From Tillus elongatus (Eukaryota; Arthropoda; Insecta; Coleoptera; Cleridae): a DNA stretch of 64,000 bases. Positions 46,595 to 59,939 of the stretch are shown here, piece by piece. The notes below the pieces were generated by a model, which saw only the letters and a list, made by a program, of their open reading frames with translations, was not told the DNA's origin and made no database searches. The stretch lies in assembly GCA_964006375.1 (NCBI GenBank), contig OZ023262.1:87369654-87433653 (forward strand). Direction: 5' to 3'. How positions within the stretch are numbered: position 1 is the first letter of the stretch; each line of letters begins with the position of its first letter. The translations under genes were made by a program, and so were the position numbers.

Positions 46595-48393
46595 CATAGT
46601 CGCACTACATGGCTTTTGTTTTGGCGACTATTACTACATCATCAATACTCGGAAAAACCTCTTAGACAACGCCAACTGGCCAACCAAATGGTGGTACATT
46701 ATCTTAATATAACCAACGTTCCGATTTCTATGGGCATGCTTGGGACATTCCCCTTATGCGTCATTTGAAGTTGAGTAAGATATTCATTGTGCAATCTCTT
46801 CCAGAATGTATGTACCATACGGTCTATCAAATTTTTACGATCGAACACACTCCTAGCAGCAGTCTCTTCATCAACAGTAGGCAAAGATTTTAATGGTGAT
46901 CAATTGTGCTCCAATTATTCCGTCAAGAGCGCCTGGTTGTTCAGAAGTCACATCTGCTAACGGCAGTTCAAAGAAATGGTTGACAGATTCTCTATGAATC
47001 TCGAAGCAGGCAACCTGTCAGTTATTTTATCCACTAATAAAGCCTCTAACGAATATTGAATATTATAATCTAAACTAGACGAAATGACAACTGATGCTTC
47101 CCCCAACACCTTATTATCCTGAGCACCCATGCGTTTGACAAACGAATCACATCTAGGAATTGCCAAATCCAGTTTTCTGGCTAACTTAGTAGTCATGAAT
47201 ATGCCTGGTTACACGAATCTGATGAAAATCTTGCTCTATAGTCCCATATTGACGAAAAATGTTTACAATCGCAGTAGATAACAAAACCATCCACCCAAAG
47301 TCAAATGCATACTGTAAAGCCGAACAAAATGTGGATGGGTTCAAGCTATTTTATGGAGATTCTGAATTTTTGCCCGATTTATTACAATCTTGTATAGTAA
47401 TTTTGCTAAAAATATATTTCTTAACATAAGGTTGATTACCTCTTGATAATTTATTATCACTTTGGTTTCTGACAAAATGTAAAAATGTGTGACGCTTATG
47501 TTTGCAAATTCTACAACATGCTGCACTTTTATAAGCAATAACTTTATGTTTAGTGAAACAATTAATGCATAAATATTCATCCTTTTTGAATTGAAATCTA
47601 TCCACAGGCGGCTTCGACAAAAACTTATCGCACAAAGTCAAAGAATGTTGTTTTTCACGGCAGCAAATACAATTCTAATCATTGAACTATTTCTTATTTT
47701 TAACAAAACGTGCTTGTGATTTCGCTTTATTATTCCACGGTAAATAAACCGACTTATTCAATTTATGTGAATTCTGAGTTATGGTGTAAATATGTCCTTG
47801 GTCTTTAATAAAACCTAGAACTGCATTGTATGTGAAAATGTCTGATGTTGTACAAGAGTTTTCAAAAAGATTTCTACGTTCGACATCCATTTTAGACCCA
47901 ATTAAATATGCATGCGTAAAATCTAAGTCATCAGGTTATAAGTTTTGCAACGCTTTAAATGCCGTATCACACCTTTCAAAAATATTGTTTAAACTATTAG
48001 ACGACAAATATTAAGCCGGTTGCAAATCTAAAATTTGTTCCAAATAATTAGTTGCTAAAATACGACGATTTTGATATTTTTCAACAAGAGTATCCCAAAT
48101 AATTTTGTATTTAGTTCCGGTTGGAGGCATTTCCGAACAAATATTCAAAGCTTTACCTGACAATTCTCCCACCAAATAATTTACTTTGTCGACGTCAGTT
48201 ATCATGAATGCGACTTGCAAAACATTCTTAAAAAACTTCCAACTCCGTAGTATTACCTGAAAACGTAGGCAAGGCTAACTTCCGAAACTGCGGACTAGTT
48301 TGATGTTTTTACTTACTTTTACCCTGAGTACTATGGTTTGAGTTGATCAATCTGCTCGCTGTTGAACGCGGTTCTTCAGCCATTACTCATATA
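46595..48393 (-). pseudogene. BEL/Pao internal region: gag, protease, integrase end
   Basis: Minus-strand order from 48393: gag core (RKLALPTFSGNTTELEVF; DKVNYLVGELSGKALNI, 48220-48011), a zinc-knuckle-like segment CINCFTKHKV..CCRICKHK (47641-47351), the protease region (TTKLARKLDLAIPRCDSFVK, 47196-46957), then directly the integrase C-terminus (NLIDRMVHTFWKRLHNEYL, 46884-46699). RT, RNase H and the integrase core are deleted. Several stops. Upstream gag lies at 54479-54730 beyond a nested gypsy element. Confidence 0.82.
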
Positions 48394-48979
48394 TGTAAGG
48401 GTGGACGTTTTTTTTTTAAAGGATATATACACATAATAGTGAACGCAACCCTTCGATGACACAAGGTTACAACCCTCTTAGTAAACAATATAAGTAACCT
48501 ATTATAATAATAACAATCGACTAACGGTCAGATAATATAATTACATAGCTCAACAATCAATCACCAGTCGATATATTACTTAGCAGTTGTGTTATCTACT
48601 TAAGAGTAATCATGCAAAAGGCAAAAGGTTTATTACTTGTCAGAATGATGGCGAAGCCTTAATGTACGGGCGTAATGAGTCGGGCAAGCGGGTGCCAAAT
48701 GTGTCCAGTAACAATATCACTAACCTGTAATTAAAAATATACCTGAACACACCATCGTTCATCTAAAGCACAACCTAACATATATACGAGGGGCATTCAA
48801 TTATTAGTTCATTAATCAATTACCAATTACACGCTCCACTGAGCGACTCAACATCAATGACTATTTATACTCAAGCCCCTTTGAGCAGACTAACTTTAAG
48901 AGCAGTTTGGACATAACGCTCTACTGAGCAACTTCAACATAAACAGCAGTTCCTACTCAATGCTCCACTGAGCAACATT

Positions 48980-49220
48980 ATAAACTCTTAACAACGCACA
49001 TCAGTGCCTCAGAACTGCTTCTCAACAATGTCTCTAAGTGCTCAAATCATAGCTTCTCAAACAATAATTACTCAGACAATAATTACTTAAACAGTATTTA
49101 CTCATATAATAGTTACTCAGACAATATCTAAACAATAGTCAGTCAGACAGTAATCTAAACAATAGTTACTCAGATAATATTTAGACAATAGTTACTAAGA
49201 TAATAATTAGACAATAGTTC
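48980..49220. repeat. Degenerate tandem repeat in LTR
   Basis: Units around ttactcagacaataa, also in the other LTR at 52900-53140. Confidence 0.8.
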
Positions 49221-49385
49221 AACCTGTGTGTTTAGTTGGGTGCTGTACCCGGCACTGGGTCCGCGCCGGCTTCCAGGAGTGCAATGAGGCAGCAATTGCC
49301 TCACCTAGAGTGCTCGCCTACAGCCAGAGTCAAATACTGAGAGGTGCAATAGGCACAAAGGGCCCGGCCAAACAATGTGCCCCTC

Positions 49386-49690
49386 CCCATTATCCACTCC
49401 TACACTGGTTCTGACTGTGCAATGAGACAACGATGCCTCGGTCTAGCCACCAGATCGGCTCTCAAACGCAACCACTGAGTTGCCTCCGTGAATACTGAGA
49501 ACTGCAATGGACACAACGTTGAAGCTACGCTATATCCCTCTCCAATATCCACGCCTACACTGGTCCTGGCTGTGCAATGAGGCAACAACCTCAGCCTAGC
49601 TACCATTTCGGCAAATACAACGCCTACACTGGTCCTGACTGTGCAATGAGGAAACGACCTCAGTCTAGCTACCATTTTGGCTATCAATGC
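49386..49690. repeat. ~69-bp tandem repeats in LTR
   Basis: Units begin cctacactggtcctgactgt and run through gcaatgaggcaac to ctagctaccatttcggc. Two close units and one diverged unit; also at 53310-53610. Confidence 0.8.
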
Positions 49691-50558
49691 AACAACCGTG
49701 GTGCTGTTACGTAACCTGGGTCTAAGCCCAACGCCCACCAGCATGATACCCTACTGGGTGAACAAACAGCGAAAGTGTCCCGCACACCTTTCAAACTATC
49801 ATCACTTTACTTACAAACAGACTTTACTTTATTTGCTTACTGCAAACTGACATACTCAACAATTTATTAACTTATTAATATTGGCCTAACCTCGTATAAA
49901 TAACAAACTCAATTTCAGCTTAGCTAATTTTCAAATTATTTCATAAAGCCCCTTTATTTGAATAAAATAATTACTTCTCAATTTATAACTTATCTTCGTA
50001 TAAATAATAAACTGACTTTAACTCTAGCCACAATTTATTATCATATGAATTAGTTATCAAAGGATTTTACTTAAACCATCTTCAATCAAATACTTATTGA
50101 AATTATTTCTCAATGTATAACTTAAACAAATAAGAACAGGTACAATAAACGAACTAGCCATGTTCAATGAGCAATAACTCACCTGAATAAATGTATATAT
50201 AACGTGCACTGTAAATTTACATAAAACAATAAACACCACACAAAATTTTCTACTGCAACCAACACGTTAAACGATACAATGGCTAATGCCTTCTTTAGAT
50301 GAACCATATGCCTGATAAGCAATCTCCCCTAACGTTGACTTGAGATGAGATATCTCGCACTTAAACCTCCCCTTACGTCCAGCTAAGATTTTAAACAAGC
50401 GACGATGGGCCAGATGCCAACACTTTTAATTTAATGGTGCTATATATGTAAAAGTTAACGTGAAACCTGTTTACATAATACGAGTCTATTTAAAACCTAT
50501 AGAGAATTTTCATAATAAAATAGCGTTGTGACCAGGGTGAGAAAAAGCACTACTTACA

Positions 50559-52313
50559 TTCGGCCATCCTGCATGACATCTCGCCCCGAGATGCCTCCTG
50601 CTCAAGGCTCGTCCTCTGAAGAGTCCGACAACACCACCCCGTCGTCTCCACTTTCGCTGGCGGTACTGTCTGATACTCCTCCCGGGATCACCCATGGCTT
50701 CATACGATCAACAGCGACTATTCTCTCATAAGATGGTTTCCGAAGTGTTCGTCGTGAACCTTCCATGTCTTGCACAACGTAACGGTCGTTTGGTAAAAGT
50801 TTTTTAATCACAAAGGGACCACTGTAAGGAGAGATCAGTTTTCTGCTCGAGCCCGTAGCTCCAATGTTCTTTTCTACCACCACAAGATCTCCTTCCTTAT
50901 ACTGCTTTGGTGCCTTTCTCTTTTTGTCAAAATGTACCTTCCGTTTCTCCTGCGCCGCCGAAATCTTTTCCGCGGCTTCCCTTCGTAATTGGGTAATATC
51001 GTCTACTATGTTAGAGATCAGGGCTACTTCATCGCTAAGAGAGGAGTCTATTCCTCCCCTGGGTATATATCCAAGAAGTAGCTGACTTGGTGTTTTACCG
51101 GTGGTCTTATTGGGCACGTTATTAATCGCAAACTGGACCTGCCGTACGTTTACGTCCCAAAGTTCTTCCTCCAATGTCGAGGTTAGTAAAGCGCTGAGTA
51201 CCGTTCTGTTCAGTCTCTCCACTTGGCCATTGGCCCGTGGAGTGGCCACTGCATTTAACACATGTTTGATGCAGTTCTGGGTGCAAAATTCCTTGAACTT
51301 TTTTGATGTAAAGCAACTCCCCTGGTCTGTGATCAGCTGTTTTGGTGTCCCATAGGTGCTAAACAAATCTCTAAAATACTCAATCACGTATTTGGTTTTA
51401 GTAGTTTTAGTAGCTCTGAGAAAGATAAATTTGGTAAATGAGTCTATGCCAACAATCATATACGCGTTTCCTTTTCTACTTTTAGGAAACGGACCTAGGT
51501 GGTCAACATTTATACATTATGCCTTACAAAGATGCTGTGCCTGTGCTTGTATTAACATAATTTTGTAAAAATCCTCAAATCATTAAGCTGTCAAAACAAC
51601 CCTGTTTAATGTCATTTTCTTTTTCTTCAGTCCCACATATGGTTATAGCTCCTGTGAATACTAGGGAGTGCAATGGGCCACGACTATCTGGTCATGTCCT
51701 TTCTAATATGTACTTTAGCTGGCAAAAGCCTAACGCTAAGAAGGCAGCCAATTGGCACACAATCTGAGACAAGCCCGCCCTCAAGGCAGTCCGACTTAAG
51801 TCATTTTACAAATTTGCTAAGGGTAAACTTATCCCCCTTTAAAATGTCTAAACTTTGTCCAATAAGCTGCTCTTTATATATTTTGACAGTGAGAATCGAA
51901 TTCAAGCCCCTTGTCGACCTCTGATGTTTTGCTGAGCCTTTGAGCCGCCAAGGCATGTAACTCAAATAGGAAGGTGTTTCACAGAATATGATATACAGTT
52001 TTAAGTTGCACTTACATGGACATTATAAAATATATAACACAAATAACTACACATAATACCTGCAAAATTAAATGTATAGTCAACACATAGCCACAAGGAT
52101 AGATATACCAGCACATAGCCAAACAGGACATAGCCAAATTCACAACCAACTACAGTCAATCATATATTGTTTATTATTTTGGACACCCGGCTACGCCAAT
52201 GACTCAGTAAAGTAATAACACAACTACTGCTGAATCTCAACTTCAAAACTTGCTTCAGATACTTGATTCAAATATTCGATTCAGATTGTCGATTCAGATC
52301 CCACTTCTGAAGC
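50559..52313 (-). mobile_element. Internal region of nested gypsy element (deleted)
   Basis: Only 1755 bp, about a quarter of a normal gypsy interior. It has the integrase frame at the 3' side and unresolved sequence at 51540-52313. On the minus strand next to the 5' LTR, TGGGATCTGAATCG could be a shifted primer-binding site. gag, protease, RT and RNase H are absent, so it could move only with help. Confidence 0.8.
50602..51459 (-). CDS. Ty3/gypsy integrase, open 285-codon frame
   Basis: Core with first Asp in VGIDSFTKFIF, second in LITDQGSCF, and Glu in RANGQVERLN; 35 residues separate the second Asp from the Glu (D,D35E). The C-terminal domain follows with EGDLVVVEKN and a GPY/F-type motif SPYSGPFVIKKLL, then an acidic Ser-rich tail. 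Similarity continues upstream of the ATG to about 51520 (NVDHLGPFPKSRKGNAY), so the true N-terminus, including the zinc-binding domain, is deleted and the annotated Met is internal. It normally inserts element cDNA into the genome. No stop interrupts this part. Confidence 0.92.
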   Translation of the reverse strand: MIVGIDSFTKFIFLRATKTTKTKYVIEYFRDLFSTYGTPKQLITDQGSCFTSKKFKEFCTQNCIKHVLNAVATPRANGQVERLNRTVLSALLTSTLEEELWDVNVRQVQFAINNVPNKTTGKTPSQLLLGYIPRGGIDSSLSDEVALISNIVDDITQLRREAAEKISAAQEKRKVHFDKKRKAPKQYKEGDLVVVEKNIGATGSSRKLISPYSGPFVIKKLLPNDRYVVQDMEGSRRTLRKPSYERIVAVDRMKPWVIPGGVSDSTASESGDDGVVLSDSSEDEP

Positions 52314-54478
52314 TGTAAGGGTGGACGTTTTTTTTTTTAAAGGATATATACACATAATAGTGAACGCAACCCTTCGATGACACAAGGTTACAACCCTCTT
52401 AGTAAACAGTATAAGTAACCTATTATAATAATAACAATCGACTAACGGTCAGATAATATAATTACATAGCTCAACAATCAATCACCAGTCGATATATTAC
52501 TTAGCAGTTGTGTTATCTACTTAAGAGTAATCATGCAAAAGGAAAAAGGTTTATTACTTGTCAGAATGATGGCGAAGCCTTAATATACGGGCGTAATGAG
52601 TCGGGCGAGCGGGTGCCAAATGTGTCCAGTAACAATATCACTAACCTGCAATTAAAAATATACCTGAACACACCATTGTTCATCTAAAGCACAACCTAAC
52701 ATATAGACGAGGGGCATTCAATTATTAGTTCATTAATCAATTACCAATTACACGCTCCACTGAGCGACTCAACATCAATGACTATTTATACTCAAGCCCC
52801 TTTGAGCAGGCTAACTTTAAGAGCAGTTTGGACATAACGCTCCACTGAGCAACGTTAACATAAACAGCAGTTCCTACTCAATGCTCCACTGAGCAACATT
52901 ATAAACTCTTAACAACGCACATCAGTGCCTCAGAACTGCTTCTCAACAATGTCTCTAAGTGCTCAAATCATAGCTTCTCAAACAATAATTACTCAGACAA
53001 TAATTACTTAAACAGTATTTACTCATATAATAGTTACTCAGACAATATCTAAACAATAGTCAGTCAGACAGTAATCTAAACAATAGTTACTCAGATAATA
53101 TTTAGACAATAGTTACTAAGATAATAATTAGACAATAGTTCAACCTGTGTGTTTAGTTGGGTGCTGTACCCGGCACTGGGTCCGCGCCGGCTTCCAGGAG
53201 TGCAATGAGGCAGCAATTGCCTCACCTAGAGTGCTCGCCTACAGCCAGAGTCAAATACTGAGAGGTGCAATAGGCACAAAGGGCCCGGCCAAACAATGTG
53301 CCCCTCCCCAATATCCACTCCTACACTGGTTCTGACTGTGCAATGAGACAACGATGCCTCGGTCTAGCCACCAGATCGGCTCTCAAACGCAACCACTGAG
53401 TTGCCTCCGTGAATACTGAGAACTGCAATGGACACAACGTTGAAGCTACGCTATATCCCTCTCCAATATCCACGCCTACACTGGTCCTGGCTGTGCAATG
53501 AGGCAACAACCTCAGCCTAGCTACCATTTCGGCAAATACAACGCCTACACTGGTCCTGACTGTGCAATGAGGAAACGACCTCAGTCTAGCTACCATTTCG
53601 GCTATCAATGCAACAACCGTGGTGCTGTTACGTAACCTGGGTCTAAGCCCAACGCCCACCAGCATGATACCCTACTGGGTGAACAAACAGCGAAAGTGTC
53701 CCGCACACCTTTTAAACTATCATCACTTTACTTACAAACAGACTTTACTTTATTTGCTTACTGCAAACTGACATACTCAACAATTTATTAACTTATTAAT
53801 ATTGGCCTAACCTCGTATAAATAACAAACTCAATTTCAGCTTAGCTAATTTTCAAATTATTTCATAAAGCCCCTTCATTTGAATAAAATAATTACTTCTC
53901 AATTTATAACTTATCTTCGTATAATAATAAACTGACTTTAACTCTAGCCACAATTTATTTTCATATGAATTAGTTATCAAAGGATTTTACTTAAACCATC
54001 TTCAATCAAATACTTATTGAAATTATTTCTCAATGTATAACTTAAACAAATAAGAACAGGTACAATAAACGAACTAGCCATGTTCAATGAGCAATAACTC
54101 ACCTGAATAAATGTATATATAACGTGCACTGTAAATTTACATAAAACAATAAACACCACACAAAATTTTCTACTGCAACCAACACGTTAAACGATACAAT
54201 GGCTAATGCCTTCTTTAGATGAACCATATGCCCGATAAGCAATCTCCTCTAACGTTGACTTGAGATGAGATATCTCGCACTTAAACCTCCCCTTACGTCC
54301 AGCTAAGATTTTAAACAAGCGACGATGGGCCAGATGCCTACACTTTTAATTTAATGGTGCTATATATGTAAAAGTTAACGTGAAACCTGTTTACATAATA
54401 CGAGTCTATTTAAAACCTATAGATAATTTTCATAATAAAATAGCGTTGTGACCAGGGTGAGAAAAAGCACTACTTACA
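52314..54478 (-). mobile_element. Gypsy element LTR, copy 2 (5' LTR), 2165 bp
   Basis: Same borders TGTAAG..CTTACA. The 4-bp duplication TATA lies at 48390-48393 and 54479-54482 outside the pair. The element is inserted in BEL gag. Confidence 0.95.
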
Positions 54479-54730
54479 TATATGACAATATAACTCGTCA
54501 AACGCATCTAATGCTTGAGAACTCGGCACATATTTTGAATCCAACTGTATTTGTATCTCACTAAGCGAGTCAGTAATCTGCGTAAATTCATCTTTAGTTT
54601 TTACAACAATTTTAGGTTAGCTACAAAGTGTTTGAGAGCAGCGTAATCATCTAATTTTTTCCAAAATTGTATAATGCTTGTAAACGCAAAAAATAAGTTT
54701 CTTGTTTCGATGTCAAAATATTTAGGTGAC
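54479..54730 (-). pseudogene. BEL/Pao gag, 5' part
   Basis: Minus-strand EFTQITDSLSEIQIQLDSKY and SQALDAFDELYCHI, ending at the gypsy insertion. The continuation is at 48393. Confidence 0.7.
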
Positions 54731-55441
54731 GTTCTAGTACCTTTGATCAGTTATAATTATGATTAAATTGACAGAAATACCATAGTTATGAACCTAATCA
54801 TAAATATTAAATAAACGAGCCAATAAATTCGAAAAATGAAGTTCAAAATTTTTATGCTTTTTTGCACGCAAACGAAAGATAACTACGCTTTAACAAAAAC
54901 GATCGGTGCATGATATATTACTAAATTTTCTCCAAAAGAAAAAAGAAACAAATCAAAAAAATGTCCGCGAATCGAACCAAATATTATTATAATCCTTTGG
55001 AAATAAGCATGATTACCCATACACCACTCAAACTAATCAAATCCTTAATAGACAGAAAGCAACCCAATATTAATTTAAAACTGTGAAAATAATATATGTA
55101 CTAAAACCTGTTTTTCTCTTTACAAAAAAAGAACTGACTCAAGTATTTTAAACAAATTTACGACACTACGGTGCACTCTAAAATCGATTCAAACACTAAA
55201 TTATCCGGCTCGAAGGACCAAATTTTATGTGCGGCCGTTGTATTTAAGTACAAAGGCTAAAACGAAATTGACACATAAGTAATTACGAAAAAAGAACTGA
55301 CTCAAGTATTTTAAACAAATTTACACATAAGTAATTACGAAAAAAGAACTGACTCAAGTATTTTGAACAAATTTACGACACTACGTTGCACTCCAAAATC
55401 GAATCAAACACTACATTATCCGGCATGAAGGATCAAATTTT
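54731..55441 (-). other. BEL/Pao 5' leader with tandem duplication
   Basis: Non-coding. The word aaagaactgactcaagtatt recurs at 55128, 55284 and 55342, and acgacactacg and ttatccggc also repeat, so LTR-adjacent sequence is locally duplicated. Confidence 0.6.
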
Positions 55442-56169
<728 letters not shown>

Positions 56170-56590
56170 CGCTAACAAGAGTTTTTACGCCGCTTTAGCA
56201 AAATAATGAAATTTCTGTTACCGACATTCTACTCCCACACATTCAATCCCTAATTTAATTTCAGCACAGAATACCAAGTCTTTGACGGAATTGAAAGTTT
56301 TTTAATAAGCAAACCCTGAAACGTTATATTACACGAGTTCTAACGAAAAAATGTCGATTTTTACCAAATCATCCCACATTCATACCCTAATTCATGGCGA
56401 GATTTTACTCAAAAACAATCCGAACCGTTAGTATATCAGGTGATAACTGTATTCCAAATTTGAAGCCGATATCTCAATTCGTTGTAAAGTTATCGTGGTT
56501 ACTAAGAGGCAGACATGAAGGCCGAAAGACCGGCAAAGAAATATTTTTTCCCAAATCAGGTTTTCTGAATGCTTTGACACTTTTTACGAA
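56170..56590. repeat. ~418-bp tandem repeat, right block
   Basis: Matches 44290-44700 (cattcaatccctaattt, tttgaagccgatatctcaat). BEL inserted between the blocks: the left border agactt and the right border agagtt could be a 5-6 bp duplication with one mismatch. Confidence 0.7.
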
Positions 56591-57600
56591 GTTTAAGCGC
56601 AACACTTTTTTTTTAAATTTTTGTCACCGATACTATACTTCCACACGTGTTGGCGATGTGAAAGTAATCATGTCAATGTGAATCAAGCTCTGCCGCGGAT
56701 GATTTATTTTATTTCATAGTTCTATACATTCTTGTGAATAGTAAGCTGAAACTCTAGGCACCAAAACAATTTTGCACCTTAATCACAAATCCATTTTCAA
56801 ACTTGTTTATACTTTGTCGGATCCTTTTATTATTGGAAGATAGAACTGTAAATCACTTTCCCACTTCTTGTTGGAAAATGTCATAACCAGATATATTCAT
56901 CTTTTCAATTTAGAGACATGTATAAACATGAATTCATGATAAGTGTCGTCAAATTCTACTTTTTATATTTTTTTCTGTGTCGAATAAATATAGCGAAAAT
57001 TTAAAATAGACCAACAACATTCTTTTCACTTAAACGGAATTATTTTCTACAAGTTCCACGTTGGTAATAAATACTTGTATGTTATAATTATATTTTAATA
57101 TCAAGAGAGATATCAATTTAACTTATAATGCCCTACAGTGATTTACGCAAAAACTTGGAAATCAGCTGGGAAGACGAATACATTAATTATGCCCAAACAA
57201 AAAAAATCCATATTTTATGATAATTTCACCTTTACGGAAAAACACAGCACATATTGCTGAATTTGGTTGTCCCAGATTTTATGCTGTTTCAATTACAAGG
57301 CCGACTTTCAAACACAGTTGATTTCCAAGTCACCTTTTTAAAATTGGTTTAACTGACTCCCACTTCTGTACTTGTGACAACTCCTCAATTGGTCACATGA
57401 CTCATATATTTTTAGCAAGCCAGAAATATAGGGAACTGTCCAGCGTTTTGATACGGGAGTTGCTTAGACTGAGTTGTGAGCTTTTGCTCAACTTATTTTC
57501 GCTTTTGTTACTTAACAGAAGATTTATTTTCGATCTACTGGTAAGATTTGTCAGTAAGTGCAACATAAAAATATTGATTTAGTTTTTTTTTGTTTTTTAG
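56591..57600. other. Unannotated interval
   Basis: AT-rich; short frames only (e.g. 57397-57582) without motifs. Nothing is supported. Confidence 0.5.
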
Positions 57601-57639
57601 CAAATTTTTCGTAAAATGAAAAATTCACTAATGAGGAGA

Positions 57640-57732
<93 letters not shown>

Positions 57733-58000
57733 GTATATACATATCACACCGATAACTCAAAGTATAATGGCCTGATTCTGATGAAATTTAGTACGTACCT
57801 TCCTTTTGCAAGTGGCTTGGATAAGTTCGTTATCCAGAAAAATCAGACGAGTTTTTCCTGGAGAATTTTGGGTTTTCTTACGGAAAATTTTCTTATCTCC
57901 AAAAATAATAGAGCTGTGACAACCAAATTTGACGTATAAGTTTCTACTATAGAACTTACTGTACACACCAAAATTCAGATCACTAAGTTAAAACTAAAAA
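57601..58000 (-). mobile_element. F-type element, inverted, with (TA)n
   Basis: Hairpin-like end near 57601-57630 (gtaaaatgaaaaattcacta), (TA)n 57644-57728, then cacaccgataactcaaagta and taagttcgttatccag. The conserved cttcaaatgagcgcgaacta segment occurs separately at 58478-58545 without a TA tract. Confidence 0.7.
57644..57728. repeat. (TA)n microsatellite
   Basis: About 85 bp of TA repeats. Confidence 0.96.
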
Positions 58001-58259
58001 AAGTTAAAGCCATTAAAAGAAAAAGGGTGCCACTGGTGATCAGAGGAGAGCACAAGAACCAAATATTTTGTGTGATTAACAAAACCAATTGAATATTACA
58101 TACAACGGTTAGGTTTTCTTGGCGCAAAAGCGTCAAGAAGTAGCAGAATAAATATTTTGAAAATTTTATAATTTTCCTTCTTGGAACGTCAAAATTTGCA
58201 ATTTTCAGACAACGAATTTGAAGCAAATACGGATTATGTCGAAAAAATCTCTTAATAAG

Positions 58260-59240
58260 TGTGTTTCACAAAGTCTTAAGTTTCAACTACAACCATCACT
58301 GTCCTTCATTTTACTAAAATGTTTTCGGAAAATCCATTTCAGTAGACCCTGTTTCTGATGCTTAGGCAGTAGTTTACGCTATAGAGTTTATGGTTTAATA
58401 GTCAATATTTTAGCAAATTTTCGTAGACAAAATTCGTTATTAAGAAGACCGCGATTTATGAATTTTAAAAAGATTTCTTCAAATGAGCGCGAACTAGAAC
58501 CCCTAAAACGCATATACGGGGTCAGTTTCAGTTTCAGTTTTTGACCGTTTACTCATACAAAGCGTGACGCATTTCCAGGGTAAAGCTCAATATATCCGTT
58601 ATTATACAAGATATGAGGAAAAAGTATATACGTTAATTATAGGGTGTCTGGAGCTGCATCTTATTAACCTATTTTGACAATTACAGGCTGGCCCATAAGT
58701 CGTTGGTGATACACGCTTTATTTTTTTAATAGAACACTCCTTATGTTGTTGCATTTTTGTATTTTACGTCAAATTATAATGCCTGTTTGTAAGGAAAAAG
58801 AAATATATCGGTCATCGTTTTTGAGTTATTTCAATTGTTTTGCAACTTTTCACGTTTTTGGTATATATTTTAAACGCATACCACAAATTGTGATATGGCG
58901 TTTTTATCAATAGATAGTGGAGCCCCATGGAAATGACGCATTCAGAGAGCTTTTTGTTTGTATTACTCGTCGAAAAAATCCAGCTGCCGTATACAGGTAC
59001 TCTCAAATAGTGGCTGAATTTAAAAAGTTTTCGCTGAAATGTTTTTAGTGTTTCCGTAGAAATCATTTTTTTATGATTTTTGTGATATGTTGGTAATGAA
59101 TTATAAATGTTTAGTAAGTTATTGTATAAAAATGGTGGCGCATTTTTGTAAAAAATATAATTTAGTGTAACATTACTAAAGGCAATTTCTGTAAAAAAAT
59201 TATCATCAAATTTTTTTTTCAATTTTGGTCCTAAACCTGT
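58260..59240 (-). repeat. F/B repeat pieces, inverted
   Basis: 58290-58400 matches the F interior, 58478-58545 the post-TA segment, and 58555-58800 the B block, all inverted relative to 2.7-4.2 kb. The sequence continues to 59030 as the reverse complement of 61640-61860. The 136-codon frame 58812-59222 lies on this repeat and has no recognised domain. Confidence 0.6.
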
Positions 59241-59324
59241 TTGCGAATAATTATATTTTGTAAGATGTGTAAATAGCTATAGAGGCTGTACCTGTCAAAT
59301 TTGACATTAAAAAAATATACAAAA

Positions 59325-59650
59325 GTCTGGACGCAGAAAGTGCGAATTTTCATAGAACTGTTTTTACTGTTAACTATATTTTTTTAAGAAAGATCAAATT
59401 TATTAGATACTATAACTCTTATAGTAGAGACCAAGAATATTTTTTGTTTGAAAAAATACCTAAATTTGCTGGATATATATTTAAAATTTTATCAAAAAAA
59501 CTGATCTGACTTTCCTGGCCAACAAAGCAATCCAAGCAATTTACCTTTATTCTTGCAAATATATTATTATTCACAGAAAGCTTTTTGACAGAAAAAAAAT
59601 GTTTTACATGAAAATTTTCAAACAATTTGTTTCATGAAAATACGTAATTT
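59325..59650 (+). mobile_element. Diverged A-type element
   Basis: Tip ctggacgcagaaagtgcg and interior tttttttaagaaag, diverging from the other copies. No right tip is seen. Confidence 0.5.
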
Positions 59651-59939
59651 TAACAAAAATTGGCTAAGTGATCTTGCACAAAAATTACCAAGCATATTTT
59701 TTACGAAAATTCCTAAAAAAATACACAGAAATTTGCTATACAAACTGTTTTCACTAAAATACGAAACCATTTTTTTCAAGTGAATTTGTGAAGATTTTTT
59801 TACAATAACATTTTATACGAAAATTTGCTGAAACAATACGTAAAATTGAAATTATGCACCTAACCTGAAACGATTGAAAAAAAAAAAGAAACCTTGAACC
59901 AATGTAAGTGAAGAAGCGGAAAAATGTCAGTTTAATGTA

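Larger units (their letters stand above)
48394..50558 (-). mobile_element. Gypsy element LTR, copy 1 (3' LTR), 2165 bp
   Basis: TGTAAG at 48394 and CTTACA ending 50558. By eye, about two dozen differences from 52314-54478 over the same length, roughly 99% identity, so the insertion is recent. It includes the degenerate ~17-bp repeat (48980-49220) and ~69-bp repeats (49386-49690). Open frames at 49226-49414 and 49400-49744 recur in the other LTR and are explained by LTR identity. Confidence 0.95.

Noticed and set aside
48980..49220. CRISPR-like array of short repeats
   Set aside because: The repeats are degenerate and contiguous, lack unique spacers, and lie in an LTR of a eukaryotic retroelement.
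49400..49744. 114-codon frame also found at 53321-53665
   Set aside because: Its conservation is explained by the two LTRs being near-identical copies; the sequence is a tandem repeat without protein features.
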